From Paulinella micropora (Eukaryota > Cercozoa > Imbricatea > Euglyphida > Paulinellidae): DNA of 64,000 bases. The DNA lies in contig WBZZ01005655.1 in NCBI GenBank assembly GCA_019918135.1, positions 88,501 to 152,500 of the forward strand, given 5' to 3'. The translations under genes and the position numbers were made by a program. The notes below the pieces were generated by a model. The model was not told the origin of the DNA, did no database searches, and saw only the letters and a list, made by a program, of their open reading frames with translations. The first letter of the stretch is position 1, and every line of letters starts with the position of its first letter. Shown piece after piece: positions 22,403 through 33,223 of the stretch.

Positions 22403-23768
22403 CGAGGGGCTGCGCCAACACCTGAAAGGATGGTTTGCGGTGCGCTTCGCGCACCCCCCCCCCCCCCCCCCCCCCTCGGGCTGGGTTTCCCGGGTGGAGG
22501 GCCCCCGTCGACAGGGTACGTTCAATTGCCGGAGGTACCAGCAGAACGGAAGTGTAAGCTCTGGTGGCACAAAAACCTTGAATCTCTGGTTTTTGTGCCA
22601 CCGCCAACAAAACTTTTTTATCTCCGAAGAGAGCGCACGCAGAGGTGTCGGGTACACCAAAACATCAGCCTCAAACTCCCTCGGGTGTGCGCAAACGGCG
22701 CCTGGTGGCGCAAAAACCTCGATTTCCCGGTGTATAGGCCACCCGGCGCCACAATTTTATATTTTCGAAGAGAGCTCATCAAGAAGTGTCAGATACACCA
22801 AATAACAGCAGCTAACTCCCTCTGGTGTGCGCAAACAGTTGCTGGTGGCACAAGACATTAATTTTCTGGTGTGGGTGTCACCCGCGACCAAAACTGGTAC
22901 GTGCAATCGCCGGGCTGGGGTTCCCGGGGAAAGTGCCCCCCGGACCCCCGCTTTCCCGTCGACAGGGTACGTTCAATTGCCGGAGGGCGGCTGGTGGGAC
23001 AAGACCTCAATTTTCTGGTGTGGGTGCCACCCGCGACCAAAACGGGTACGTACAATTGTCGGGCTGGGGTTCCCGGGGGGAGGGCCCCCCGGACCCCCCT
23101 TCCCCATCGACAGGGTACGTTCAATTGCCGGAGGCACCGGCAAGTACTGCTAAAAAACAAGGAAATTTGGTATTTAGGACACTCCCCTAACGCAAATATT
23201 TGCGTGAATTCCAAAAAAATTATACCAACATCAAGATCGAGTCTGCTGCTAACCACCCTGCCAATATGAGCTCCCAACTCCTGGTTCACACAAACCATGA
23301 TTTATCCGGTGGGAGAGCAGAAAATAGGCTAAAAAAAACAAGGAATGTTGGCGTTCAGGACACTCCCCTAACGCAAATATTTGCGTGAATTCCAAAAAAA
23401 ATTATATCAGCATCACCATCGAGTCTGCGGCTAGCCACCCTGTCAATATGAGCTCCCAACTCCTCCTGGTTCACACAGACCATGATTTATTCCGACGAAA
23501 GAGCAGAAAATAGGCTAAAAAAACGAAATTTCATTCAGGACACTCGTCTAACGCAAATATTCGCGTGAATTCCACAAAAATCATATCAGCACCAAGATCG
23601 AGTCTGGGCTAGCCCTGCCAATATGAGCTCCCAACTCCTCCTGGTTCCCACAAACCATGATTTATTCCGACAGGGGTGCGGAAATGGAGGGTGGGGGCGG
23701 GGGGGTACGCAATTTTCATTTTCCTCCTCCCCCCAAACCCCCACCCCCTACTCCAACACCTTTCAGGG

Positions 23769-23769
<1 letters not shown>
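22403..23769 (-). mobile_element. HEL-X copy 5
   Basis: 1,367 nt. The 3' end reads CTCG instead of CTAG; the 5' A^TCCCTGAAAGG and the 7-bp GAA-loop hairpin are intact. It has four palindrome units, one degraded. Confidence 0.62.
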
Positions 23770-23805
<36 letters not shown>

Positions 23806-23806
<1 letters not shown>

Positions 23807-23943
23807 GTGCTTCTCTGTCAATGGCTGATGCATTTCTGCACATGCGCCTCCATCGTCTCACCCGTGAGGGGAGTACGAAGAATTGACGATAAGCTCTAAT
23901 GACACCCCCGCAAGGGCAGTTCCAACACTTCCAGACGGGCCGG
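23806..23943 (-). mobile_element. SINE-1 copy 14 (5' truncated)
   Basis: Only the body and 3' tail up to the first CCGG of the 36-nt unit. It has no tRNA head. Confidence 0.85.
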
Positions 23944-23962
23944 TAATAATAATAATAATAAT

Positions 23963-24011
23963 AGGCTTCCTCAGACTATAGCATCAGATCCAGATCCTGG
24001 ACATGTGCCTC

Positions 24012-24014
<3 letters not shown>
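23963..24014 (-). mobile_element. LINE-A tail-only copy (52 nt) 2
   Basis: Identical in extent to the other 52-nt tails; AAT arrays at both sides. Confidence 0.85.
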
Positions 24015-24057
<43 letters not shown>

Positions 24058-24058
<1 letters not shown>

Positions 24059-24205
24059 GTGTATCTCCTGCCAATTGCTGAGCCAAAAGGCCATGTGCAT
24101 CCAGTCCTCCATTCCATAAGGAAAGTCTCCACACCAATCGGTGGAATAAAGGAAGTGACGGCATAGAACATTACTCTAGGAGCTTTATACCAATCAGCCC
24201 ATGGA

Positions 24206-24207
<2 letters not shown>
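24058..24207 (-). mobile_element. S3 copy 4 (5' truncated)
   Basis: 150 nt. It lacks the first ~25 nt and ends at CATGGAAA. Confidence 0.8.
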
Positions 24208-24235
<28 letters not shown>

Positions 24236-24236
<1 letters not shown>

Positions 24237-24699
24237 TATATTGATCTGTCATGGCTGAGCCCGAGGGCCATGCGCCTCCATCCCTCGACCCAACAGGGAC
24301 TACAGTGAGTATGTTGGGGAGGGAAGAGTGACTCTAACCATCCTGCATAGAAGGCCCCAAAAGGAAGTCCCTACTACCCGCACAGTGTCGGGTACCTTGC
24401 AGGAAATCAACTACAAATGATTGATCTTCCCCGCGTGAGAGCTCCACGAGACTGGGTAGGTCCCGCATGGAGGTACTCACAGGGGTAGCAGACATTTCAT
24501 GCGTTCTGCCACGTTTGGCGGTAAGTATCTGGGACGCCTCGAAACCCGTCACCACCCCTAGATCTCGGAATGTATATACCCCTTTGACCCCACGTGGTGT
24601 ATGTCTTATAAAAACAACACAACAACATAGCCTCGGAACCAGTGGGAAGAGGCCCAACCACCTCCCCTTCCCGTGGGGTGCCATACTGTGCACCCCTCC

Positions 24700-24701
<2 letters not shown>
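24236..24701 (-). mobile_element. S5 copy 2 (minisatellite reduced to one unit)
   Basis: 466 nt. Both ends match copy 1, but the 24-nt minisatellite has about one unit. The tail has the full GATGGAGGCGCATGGCC box. Confidence 0.8.
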
Positions 24702-24746
<45 letters not shown>

Positions 24747-24747
<1 letters not shown>

Positions 24748-25013
24748 GTGCTTCTCTGTCAATGGCTGATGCATTTCTGCACATGCGCCTCCATCGTCTC
24801 ACCCGTGAGGGGAGTACGAAGAATTGACGATAGGCTCTAATGACACCCCCGCAAGGGCAGTTCCAACACTTCCAGACGGACCGGTATGTTCAATGAAAAT
24901 ACTGGTCCGGACGGACCGGTATGTTCAATGAAAATACTGGTGGCACCGACGGGAATCGAACTGGCGACAGGGCCCAAATGGTAGAACTTGACCACTGGGC
25001 TATCACGGTGTCC
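24747..25013 (-). mobile_element. SINE-1 copy 15
   Basis: Complete; two units with the GGACGG spacer. Confidence 0.9.
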
Positions 25014-25043
25014 AATAATAATAATAATAATAATAATTATAAT

Positions 25044-25313
25044 AGTGCTTCTCTGTCAATGGCTGATGCATTTCTGCACATGCGCCTCCATCGTCTCACC
25101 CGTGAGGGGAGTACGAAGAATTGACGATAAGCTCTAATGACACCCCCGCAAGGGCAGTTCCAAACACTTCCAGACGGGCCGGTATGTTCAATGAAAATAC
25201 TGGTCCAGAAATAGACCGGTATGTTCAATGAAAATACTGGTGGCACCGACGGGAATCGAACTGGCGACAGGGCCCAGCTGGTAGAACTTGACCACTGGGC
25301 TATCACGGTGTCC
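25044..25313 (-). mobile_element. SINE-1 copy 16
   Basis: Complete, two units. Confidence 0.9.
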
Positions 25314-25355
<42 letters not shown>

Positions 25356-25367
25356 GGCTTCCTCAGA

Positions 25368-26363
25368 CTATAGCATCAGATCCAGATCCTGGACATGTGC
25401 CTCCATTGGGTCACCGGGGTCAGCCGATCCCAACGCATTGTCAGAACACCAAACAGACATAGCAGCAACAGCAACAGCAGGGGCAGATGGGGGCTGTGAA
25501 GTGCATGAAGAGCTAGATGCGAGGGTGTTAGCTGAAGAGAAGAACTCGGAGACACTACGCTGCGCTCCCGAACCCTTCTCTCTAGCCAGGACGTCCACAC
25601 TGCGCGGACGGCCGCGCCGCGCAACATCAACGTCACTTGGGGGAGAGGGTGGGACAGAAGCTGATGGAACCTCAGTGAGGTCAATCACCTCCTCGCCCCC
25701 ATCCTCCACCCCAAGCTTCTCCCTTTTACCCTCCCTAGCAGACCAACACTCAGACACATATGATCCAAACAACACATCCAACTTTGGAGGGGGACGCAAC
25801 GCTGTAACCCCTAACAACGCAGCAAGCCTAAAGTTACTGCGGAAGCGCGACTTCCCCTGAAAAAACTTACAAAACAATCGTGATTGATCCACAGGCGACA
25901 TATCATCCCAACCCTGCCGCACAGAGCCCTCCCGCTCCCGCCCAAGCAACACATCCTCCACCACAACCTCACCGCCTACGACCTCACCACCCTCCTCACT
26001 CCCTCCATCCCCCTCAGCACCCCCCACAGCCATGCCACCGAGCCTCTGCATACTCAGCAACAGCTGCTTACGTCTCGCCTCATGCATGGGGCAATCCCAT
26101 AAGAAGTGCGCAAGGGACTCATTGACATCATCATGACAACAGAAGCAGCGAGGGGACATGCCACTGACCAACTTGCTGCGGTACAACCGAAGGCGGTTGT
26201 TGCAGCTGAGCAACCTTCTCCGAAGCAGATTATAATGCGCATCATCAAGGGCTACCCATCTTGGGAACTCCTTAGTTCCAAAGACTTGTCTTAGGATGAC
26301 TCGCAGGCCATCAGTAAGATCGCTGCCTGCCTCTCGCTTGTCCCACATCAGTTGCTGCACCAT
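25368..26363 (-). CDS. LINE-A C-terminal zinc-finger part
   Basis: 331 codons, out of frame with the RT part. LLSCNNRLRLYRSKL precedes a CCHC-like motif (C-x2-C-x9-H-x4-C in PRCFCCHDDVNESLAHFLWDC, about residues 72-92), the type found after RT in plant-like LINEs and thought to bind RNA or target DNA. An acidic and low-complexity C-terminus follows, with EEVIDLTEV, a SUMO-interaction-like VIDLT core. The stop codon lies inside the conserved 3' tail. Confidence 0.82.
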   Translation of the reverse strand: MVQQLMWDKREAGSDLTDGLRVILRQVFGTKEFPRWVALDDAHYNLLRRRLLSCNNRLRLYRSKLVSGMSPRCFCCHDDVNESLAHFLWDCPMHEARRKQLLLSMQRLGGMAVGGAEGDGGSEEGGEVVGGEVVVEDVLLGREREGSVRQGWDDMSPVDQSRLFCKFFQGKSRFRSNFRLAALLGVTALRPPPKLDVLFGSYVSECWSAREGKREKLGVEDGGEEVIDLTEVPSASVPPSPPSDVDVARRGRPRSVDVLAREKGSGAQRSVSEFFSSANTLASSSSCTSQPPSAPAVAVAAMSVWCSDNALGSADPGDPMEAHVQDLDLML

Positions 26364-29292
26364 CTTGACGTCCTGCTGAAGGGCCCACGTCCACAGTCGA
26401 ACTCCAACCCTCGAGGTCCTTCTCTGAGCTATTTAGGAGCTCCTGAAGCCCTTGTTGTAGGTCCATTGAGTCCCTGATAGCGCCTTCGGCCTCCGCAGTC
26501 CAGTCGGATTTGACTTGAGATGCGATGACAGGAAATCGCTTCTCCGGTAGAACACGCAGCCGTCCATAGAACTTCAGTTGCGCCGCCCGCCGCAAACGCT
26601 CCGCACTCAAAGAGCGCGCTAGAAAGAGTGTAATCCACTTGCTTGTCTTAGGGCTGATGCCGAGAATCATCCTCATGGGGCGCAGCATTGCTGCCTCCAG
26701 CTTGGTGAGCTGCGATACGGGGGCACGCCAGACATCGAAGGCGTACTTCAGCTTGGCCCCCACAAGTTGATTCCAGCACATGAGACGATACCTAGCTTGT
26801 ATCTCACCTGCACACCACAAAGAGTACCAACCTGCGGTGGCGACTTCAGTGACACGCGCAGCCCGCAGGGCCTGCTCCTTCCACTTCAGGTCGTCGGTGA
26901 TAACCACTCCCAGGTACTTGTACTGACTGGTGACACAAAGCTTCTGGCCGCGAAACCACACCACGGGCTCACCTCGCTCCCTGATACTTGGTCGTTTCGC
27001 CTTGCTCGACGTGTAAATGGGCATGATTTCCGTCTTGCCGGGCTTCAAGTTGACTTCCAGCCGGTAATCTTCCGCGAACTTGGCCACAACATTGACCATC
27101 TTCTGGAGCTCGGTGCGACTGTGAGCGATGAGGGCCACGTCGTCCGCGTATAGAAGTGCCTTGATGTCGTTCAGCCGCTTCACATCCGTGATCTTGAGGG
27201 CACTCGCCAGCCGATCACACAGCTCATCCATAAAGACGTTGAAGAGTGTGGGAGAGAGAGGGGACCCCTGTTGGACGCCTACACCCTCCAGTACTTCGGG
27301 GGTGAGTGCTCCATCAACTAGCACTTGCGACGAAGTCTGCTCGTAGCACCTGCGTAGCGTGCGCCAGAACTTGCCCCTTACACCCAGCTTCCAGAGCCTC
27401 TCAAATAGGCCATCTCTCCAAACAGACGGGAAAGCCTTGCGTAGATCGACGAACAGGACATACGACTCCCGCTTCTGCTGCTGACGCCCCTTCAACCTCT
27501 GCCAAAGGGTAAAGACCTGATCCGTAGTGCGACGCCCCGGGCGGAAGCCTCCCTGCTCTGGACGTAGCTTATCCGGGCCATCCACGAAGAGCGTTAGACG
27601 AGTAGCTAATAAGGACAGATACAGCTTACCAAGGCAACTAATAATCGAGATATCCCTCCAGTTGTCAGGATCCGTAGGATCCCCACCCTTGGGGATATTG
27701 ACGATGATTCCCTTGCCCCAAGCTTTTGGAGTCCTCTCGGCTTCTCGAATCCAGTTGAAGTACTGCGTTAAGTAGCCATTGATGTAGGCGCCGCCATACT
27801 TGAGCATCTCGTTCTTCACTTTGTCCTCGCCACAAGCTTTGTGGTTATTCAGGGCATGTTGCCTTGCAAGGACCTCCTCTTGCGTGAACGGCTTGTCCAG
27901 CTCTTCGCAAGTGTCTTCACCTACTTCGTGCTCCTTCATAGCCCGGGCCACCTCATCTCTGAAGCGATCGTTCCAGTGGAACTGCCGCTTAGCTTCGGCT
28001 TCCTCCCACTCCAGCGAGCCTGCTTCTGCACAGCACTCCACCACAACAGCCGCACTTGCCGGATTTTCCCGTGGCTTCACCGAATTTTTCCGAAATTCCT
28101 CCCACCGAGCGACCTTTTCCGGCAGCGTACACGCCAGTGAGCCATCCTCCCTTTGCACCGGCGCGGAGACCTTCGTTCTGCGTGCCCCGCCAAGCCGCTT
28201 CGCGAGTAGCCAAAAGCGCTTTGAGGATTGCTCGCGTTGACATTTGACCGCTTCTTCCTGCACTTGCTTGAAGGAGGCGGACTTCTTGGCCCGAGTTGCC
28301 TTCCGAATTTGCTTGCGGAGCCGTAGCCAATTCAGACGGGCTTCCGCATTCGATTCATCCCTCCTGTATGCTGCGTAGGCCTCCCGGCGCTGCTGAATGA
28401 GCTCCTTTAGCTCCCGGTCGAACCAATTGTTGGTGAAACGGGGTCGTATACATCTGGAGCCAAGGACCCGGTGCGCCGCCATTCGGAAGGACTGCGCCAC
28501 TCGCTCGGTGACGTCATCTACCACCCGTTGGCTGTCGGCACCACCCGATAGGTCAAGCTCAGGCAGCTGATGCACTCCAAGCTTCTGTAGGCAATGCTGG
28601 AATACGTCATCGAACTTGTCGCGTAGATAATCCAGCGCTTGCTTCGCAGCGTGATCATTACCCGAGACACCAGCACCAATAAGCTTATCAACACGAAAGG
28701 ACCTGTAAGGTTTCGCAGCCCGCTTTGGCCGGCGCTGGCCGCTCCACGTCAGTTCGGCCCATACTGCCTTGTGGTCCGTATCAAGATCATCTTCGCATAC
28801 TCCGAACTTTGCTCCAGATGCCAAGCCAGGCGACGCGCAGATGTAATCGAGGAGGTGCTTGCCTGTGCCCATGCCGCGCTGCTCACACCGGGACCACCAG
28901 TAGGACCCTTCCACTGGGCACGAGAAGCCGCTCAGATTTCGCAGGCCCGTAGCGACGAGGACAGCCGCGAGTCTCTTGCCGTTCTCCGAACGTACCGGTG
29001 CTCCCTTATCATCGACCTCCCCGTGCTGACCGACGATGCCCTCCTCTTTTCGGCTGCATGCCGGCCCGAGCTTCGCGTTGGCATCCGCCACCGTGACCAC
29101 AAGACCTTTGGCTCCAAAAAAAGCTATAGCTGCCTGCCAGGCCGCATACGCCTCTGACGACTCTTCTTCCTGCGTTTCCTGGGGAAAGTAGCCGTTGCCC
29201 ACATAGATATCCTGAGCGCCGGTAACACCCGAGGCGATACGCAGCCACACTTGCTGCCGGTGGTCGACGGGGGCTTGTAGAATGATGCCCAT
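26311..29292 (-). CDS. LINE-A endonuclease (partial) and reverse transcriptase
   Basis: 993 codons. Endonuclease remnants: VGNGYFPQ near 32, VADANAKLG near 68 and DLDTDHKAVW near 168, which holds the catalytic Asp-His pair. The segment with the catalytic Glu (VGVQEH in LINE-B) is deleted. RT motifs: YVLFVDLRKAFPSVW (A), GVQQGSPLSPTLFNVFMDEL (B) and LLYADDVALIAHS (C). It overlaps the next frame by about 50 nt. The endonuclease is predicted dead; RT residues are intact. Confidence 0.9.
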   Translation of the reverse strand: MGIILQAPVDHRQQVWLRIASGVTGAQDIYVGNGYFPQETQEEESSEAYAAWQAAIAFFGAKGLVVTVADANAKLGPACSRKEEGIVGQHGEVDDKGAPVRSENGKRLAAVLVATGLRNLSGFSCPVEGSYWWSRCEQRGMGTGKHLLDYICASPGLASGAKFGVCEDDLDTDHKAVWAELTWSGQRRPKRAAKPYRSFRVDKLIGAGVSGNDHAAKQALDYLRDKFDDVFQHCLQKLGVHQLPELDLSGGADSQRVVDDVTERVAQSFRMAAHRVLGSRCIRPRFTNNWFDRELKELIQQRREAYAAYRRDESNAEARLNWLRLRKQIRKATRAKKSASFKQVQEEAVKCQREQSSKRFWLLAKRLGGARRTKVSAPVQREDGSLACTLPEKVARWEEFRKNSVKPRENPASAAVVVECCAEAGSLEWEEAEAKRQFHWNDRFRDEVARAMKEHEVGEDTCEELDKPFTQEEVLARQHALNNHKACGEDKVKNEMLKYGGAYINGYLTQYFNWIREAERTPKAWGKGIIVNIPKGGDPTDPDNWRDISIISCLGKLYLSLLATRLTLFVDGPDKLRPEQGGFRPGRRTTDQVFTLWQRLKGRQQQKRESYVLFVDLRKAFPSVWRDGLFERLWKLGVRGKFWRTLRRCYEQTSSQVLVDGALTPEVLEGVGVQQGSPLSPTLFNVFMDELCDRLASALKITDVKRLNDIKALLYADDVALIAHSRTELQKMVNVVAKFAEDYRLEVNLKPGKTEIMPIYTSSKAKRPSIRERGEPVVWFRGQKLCVTSQYKYLGVVITDDLKWKEQALRAARVTEVATAGWYSLWCAGEIQARYRLMCWNQLVGAKLKYAFDVWRAPVSQLTKLEAAMLRPMRMILGISPKTSKWITLFLARSLSAERLRRAAQLKFYGRLRVLPEKRFPVIASQVKSDWTAEAEGAIRDSMDLQQGLQELLNSSEKDLEGWSSTVDVGPSAGRQDGAATDVGQARGRQRSY

Positions 29293-30254
29293 TCCGCTGT
29301 GCCTACGTTGTCGTATCCCGTTTTACCCTGCCAGTTGTGATTCGCGACGAGTAGCTTGAAGACGGTATCGAACTGCTTGGAGCGGTGCTTCTTGGCTCGT
29401 TTCCGGACCCGACGGCCGCGCTTGGCTTCCGCCCTCGTGCTGCCCCCCTCTGCAGGTGCTTGCGCAGGTTGGTCCCCCTGCAGGGGCACCACATGCACAT
29501 CAGCACACTCAGACACACACTTAGGTGCATCGGCAGCCAATTCCGAAGACACCACCTGCACATCATCGACACATTCTTCATGCAGAGGCAAGACGCGATA
29601 TCCCGTCGCAGCTTCCTCCTTCCGGACCGCCGCTTCCCCACGCAGATGGATGCGAATAAGCCTTCGGACACGTTCCCTGTCCCTGAACCTGCGCCCAAGG
29701 GCCACATTGACCCCTCTGCCGAAGAATTTGAGATGTTTGAATTGCTGCAACGCCGTCTGCCTGCTGTCATCGTCCTCGTAGACCAGCTCCAGGTGACGAG
29801 ACATTCGCTGGCCTTGCCACTCCATTACCGGGACCACCAGACCAAGACCGCTCATTTTGGAGGCGATCTCCTGTAGATTGGCGCGTTCTGAGAGCCCCCA
29901 GACAATCAGATTACGCCCGTCCTTGTCGTACCGGTCTACCCGCCGGTACCGTCGAGGCGGCGGTGCCATCTGCCATATAGCGCCGCTCGCCTTATGTTGA
30001 AGCGCCGACCCGTGTGCCAGGTTTGGGGAGGAAGGATGAGGCGCAGCTAAGATAGCCTCTCCACGTGGTTCAGGAATTCCGTCATATACGCGAGCCCTCA
30101 TCCTCCCATCCTGGGACATCGGGCCAGAGCCCGTCGAAGAGGCATTCCCACGGGGATTGTCCAGGTCTTCGGCGATTCTACCTTGTCCCAAGGGCCACAG
30201 TGGTAGCTCCGTGCTTCGCGTATTTGTAATCCATTGAGAGTAGTAGACGGCCAA
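29124..30254 (-). CDS. LINE-A N-terminal region, frameshifted into the endonuclease
   Basis: About 376 codons; no ATG is evident at the very start of the frame. Residues 90-200 (PPPRRYRRVDRYDKDGRNLIVWGLS and following) match the LINE-B N-terminus and look like an RRM-type nucleic-acid-binding fold. VANHNWQGKTGYDNVG is the start of the endonuclease (Asn residue). After AEW the reading frame runs into out-of-frame sequence, which places the deletion near 29292. Confidence 0.8.
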   Translation of the reverse strand: MAVYYSQWITNTRSTELPLWPLGQGRIAEDLDNPRGNASSTGSGPMSQDGRMRARVYDGIPEPRGEAILAAPHPSSPNLAHGSALQHKASGAIWQMAPPPRRYRRVDRYDKDGRNLIVWGLSERANLQEIASKMSGLGLVVPVMEWQGQRMSRHLELVYEDDDSRQTALQQFKHLKFFGRGVNVALGRRFRDRERVRRLIRIHLRGEAAVRKEEAATGYRVLPLHEECVDDVQVVSSELAADAPKCVSECADVHVVPLQGDQPAQAPAEGGSTRAEAKRGRRVRKRAKKHRSKQFDTVFKLLVANHNWQGKTGYDNVGTAEWASFYKPPSTTGSKCGCVSPRVLPALRISMWATATFPRKRRKKSRQRRMRPGRQL

Positions 30255-31297
30255 TGTCGCTGGCCATCACCGCCGCGCCTCTTTACGCCGAGGAAAGCGC
30301 CCGCCCATGCAAATAGCATCGGCGGTATCTGCAACACACACTACACGCATTTCCGCCGGTGTCACTGGACGCTGCCGCGTCGCTTCGTGCCCTTCGGCGC
30401 CCGCCAGCACCCCCAGCGTCGCCAGAACCTGCATCACGCACTACACACACTCTCCATCGCATCGCCAACGCCTCTACTCTCATGCCTTATGGACTTTCAG
30501 CTGCTCCTAACAATACACATCATGAGGTACGGGTGTCCCCGAGTGGAGCCAGATCGGACGGCGTGCCGCTGAAACTCCTTCCCCCACGTGGGTATAGAAG
30601 GCGCGAACCTAGCGGTACCTATAGGGTCTTACAGACAAGTATAGTAATCCCAGCCGAAGCTGCTCAGTTAGAAATGCAACGGTGGAGGTTGTGAATGCAT
30701 GGGGCAAGGCACGGCAAGGCAGCAAGGCACTGGCAAGGCATTGGGACCGACTGAAGCCCCTCTCCAACGTGCGCGTTATCATGTATTCCAGTTAGGCAAC
30801 CCCGAAGAAGCGAAGATAGGGAGGAGACAAAACCCAGATAGGATGAAGATAGGATTAACATGAAGCCGAAATGGAGCCGAGTTGGAACAGGTCAACTCGG
30901 CCCCATCTCGGCTCAATGTGAATCCTATCTTCAACCCATCTCGGTACTGTTTCCTCCGAATGCTCACCTCAACAAGATCACCAAACCGGAACTGGAAGCC
31001 CCCAGGCATTTACTCGGCAGGAAATTCGGCGAAAATGGGCTAACCAGGAAACCAGACCCAAACCAACAGCCAAGAAAAACGAGCCAACCAACAATCCAAC
31101 AGACAACCCCACAACCTGCCTGGCCGAACCCCTACCGAGTAAATGCCCAGTTGAGAGTTGCGCATATCCCGGTGACCGCCCTCCCCAAGCGGTCACCTTC
31201 GTGGGGAGAGGCCCAACCACCTCCTCTTCCCATGGAGTGCCATCTTGTGCACCCCTCCAGAATAATAATAATAATAATAATAATAGTAATGATAATG

Positions 31298-31335
<38 letters not shown>

Positions 31336-31336
<1 letters not shown>

Positions 31337-31378
31337 GTGCTTCTCTGTCAATGGCTGATGCAAATCTGCACATGCGCC

Positions 31379-31379
<1 letters not shown>
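31336..31379 (-). mobile_element. SINE-1 copy 17 (tail only, 44 nt)
   Basis: Sense strand from TGGCGCATG to AGCACT only; GATT loop variant; AAT arrays on both sides. Confidence 0.8.
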
Positions 31380-31408
<29 letters not shown>

Positions 31409-31409
<1 letters not shown>

Positions 31410-31583
31410 GTGTATCTCCTGCCAATTGCTGAACCAAAAGGCCATGTGCATCCAGTCCTCCATTCCATAAGGAAAGTCTCCACACCAATTGGTGGAATAA
31501 AGGAAGTGACGGCATAGAACATTACTCTAGGAGCTTTATACCAATCAGCCCATGGAAATGACCGATGGCCTATGTACTCCCTA
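31409..31583 (-). mobile_element. S3 copy 5
   Basis: Full length, 175 nt. Confidence 0.8.
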
Positions 31584-31588
31584 TTAAT

Positions 31589-31857
31589 AGTGCTTCTCTG
31601 TCAATGGCTGATGCATATCTGCACATGCGCCTCCATCGTCTCACCCGTGAGGGGAGTACGAAGAATTGACGATAAGCTCTAATGACACCCCCGCAAGGGC
31701 AGTTCCAACACTTCCAGACGGGCCGGTATGTTCAATGAAAATACTGGTCCAGAAATAGACCGGTATGTTCAATGAAAATACTGGTGGCACCGACGGGAAT
31801 CGAACTGGCGACAGGGCCCAGATGGTAGAACTTGACCACTGGGCTATCACGGTGTCC
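31589..31857 (-). mobile_element. SINE-1 copy 18
   Basis: Complete, two units. Only about 5 nt separates it from S3 copy 5. Confidence 0.9.
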
Positions 31858-31900
<43 letters not shown>

Positions 31901-31901
<1 letters not shown>

Positions 31902-32132
31902 GTGCTTCTCTGTCAATGGCTGATGCATTTCTGCACATGCGCCTCCATCGTCTCACCCGTGAGGGGAGTACGAAGAATTGACGATAAGCTCTAATGACAC
32001 CCCCGCAAGGGCAGTTCCAACACTTCCAGACGGGCCGGTATGTTCAATGAAAATACTGGTGGCACCGACGGGAATCGAACTGGCGACAGGGCCCAGATGG
32101 TAGAACTTGACCACTGGGCTATCACGGTGTCC
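31901..32132 (-). mobile_element. SINE-1 copy 19
   Basis: Complete, single unit, but with the AGCTTATCG body otherwise seen in two-unit copies. Confidence 0.9.
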
Positions 32133-32185
<53 letters not shown>

Positions 32186-32186
<1 letters not shown>

Positions 32187-32236
32187 GGCTTCCTCAGACT
32201 ATAGCATCAGATCCAGATCCTGGACATGTGCCTCCA

Positions 32237-32237
<1 letters not shown>
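32186..32237 (-). mobile_element. LINE-A tail-only copy (52 nt) 3
   Basis: Same 52-nt extent as copies 1 and 2. Confidence 0.85.
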
Positions 32238-32272
<35 letters not shown>

Positions 32273-32274
32273 GT

Positions 32275-32515
32275 AGTGCTTCTCAGTCAATAGCGAATGC
32301 ATTTCTGCACATGTGCCTCCATCGTCTCACCCGCGAGGGGAGTACGAAGATTTGACGATAGGCTCTACTGACACCCCCGCAAGGCAGCTCCAAGCTTTCC
32401 AGACAGACCAATACTTTCAAAGAAAATATCCTTTGAAAATACTGGCACCGACGGGAATCGAACTTGCGACAGGTCCCAGATGGTAGACCTTAACCACTGG
32501 GCTATTGCGGTGCCA
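32275..32515 (-). mobile_element. SINE-2 copy B
   Basis: Complete; one substitution in the A-box side (ATTGCGG). Confidence 0.87.
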
Positions 32516-32516
32516 C

Positions 32517-32550
<34 letters not shown>

Positions 32551-32551
<1 letters not shown>

Positions 32552-32599
32552 GTGCTTCTCTGTCAATGGCTGATGCAAATCTGCACATGCGCCTCCATC
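32551..32599 (-). mobile_element. SINE-1 copy 20 (tail only, 49 nt)
   Basis: Starts exactly at GATGGAGG on the sense strand; GATT loop variant. Confidence 0.82.
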
Positions 32600-32659
<60 letters not shown>

Positions 32660-32660
<1 letters not shown>

Positions 32661-32927
32661 GTGCCTCTCTGTCAATGGCTGATGCATTTCTGCACATGCG
32701 CCTCCATCGTCTCACCCGTGAGGGGAGTACGAAGAATTGACGATAAGCTCTAATGACACCCCCGCAAGGGCAGTTCCAACGCTTCCAGACGGGCCGGTAT
32801 GTTCAATGAAAATACTGGTCCAGAAATAGACCGGTATGTTCAATGAAAATACTGGTGGCACCGACGGGAATCGAACTGGCGACAGGGCTCAGATGGTAGA
32901 ACTTGACCACTGGGCTATCGCGGTGTC
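32660..32927 (-). mobile_element. SINE-1 copy 21
   Basis: Complete, two units. The head starts GACACCGCG. Confidence 0.9.
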
Positions 32928-32966
<39 letters not shown>

Positions 32967-32967
<1 letters not shown>

Positions 32968-33198
32968 GTGCTTCTCTGTCAATGGCTGATGCAAATCTGC
33001 ACATGCGCCTCCATCGTCTCACCCGTGAGGGGAGTACGAAGAATTGACGATAGGCTCTACTGACACCCCCGCAAGGGCAGTTCCAACACTTCCAGACGGA
33101 CCGGTATGTTCAATGAAAATACTGGTGGCACCGACGGGAATCGAACTGGCGACAGGGCCCAGATGGTAGAACTTGACCACTGGGCTATCACGGTGTCC
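32967..33198 (-). mobile_element. SINE-1 copy 22
   Basis: Complete, single unit, GATT loop variant. Confidence 0.9.
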
Positions 33199-33223
33199 AT
33201 AATAATAATAATAATAATAATAA

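Larger units (their letters stand above)
25355..31260 (-). mobile_element. LINE-A: near-full-length non-LTR retrotransposon
   Basis: 5.9 kb between AAT arrays. The 5' end (31260) starts GGAGGGGTGCAC and the 3' end (25355) is AAGCCT(ATT)n. One long polyprotein was probably present: N-terminal region, APE-type endonuclease, reverse transcriptase, C-terminal CCHC. It is now in three overlapping frames, because about 60 codons of the endonuclease are missing near 29292 and there is a frameshift near 26385. The 5' untranslated part (30255-31260) has a GGCAAGGCA-type short repeat at about 30703-30742. LINE-B is its closest relative here. This copy is inactive, but its tail is the one found as solo copies. 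Confidence 0.93.
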
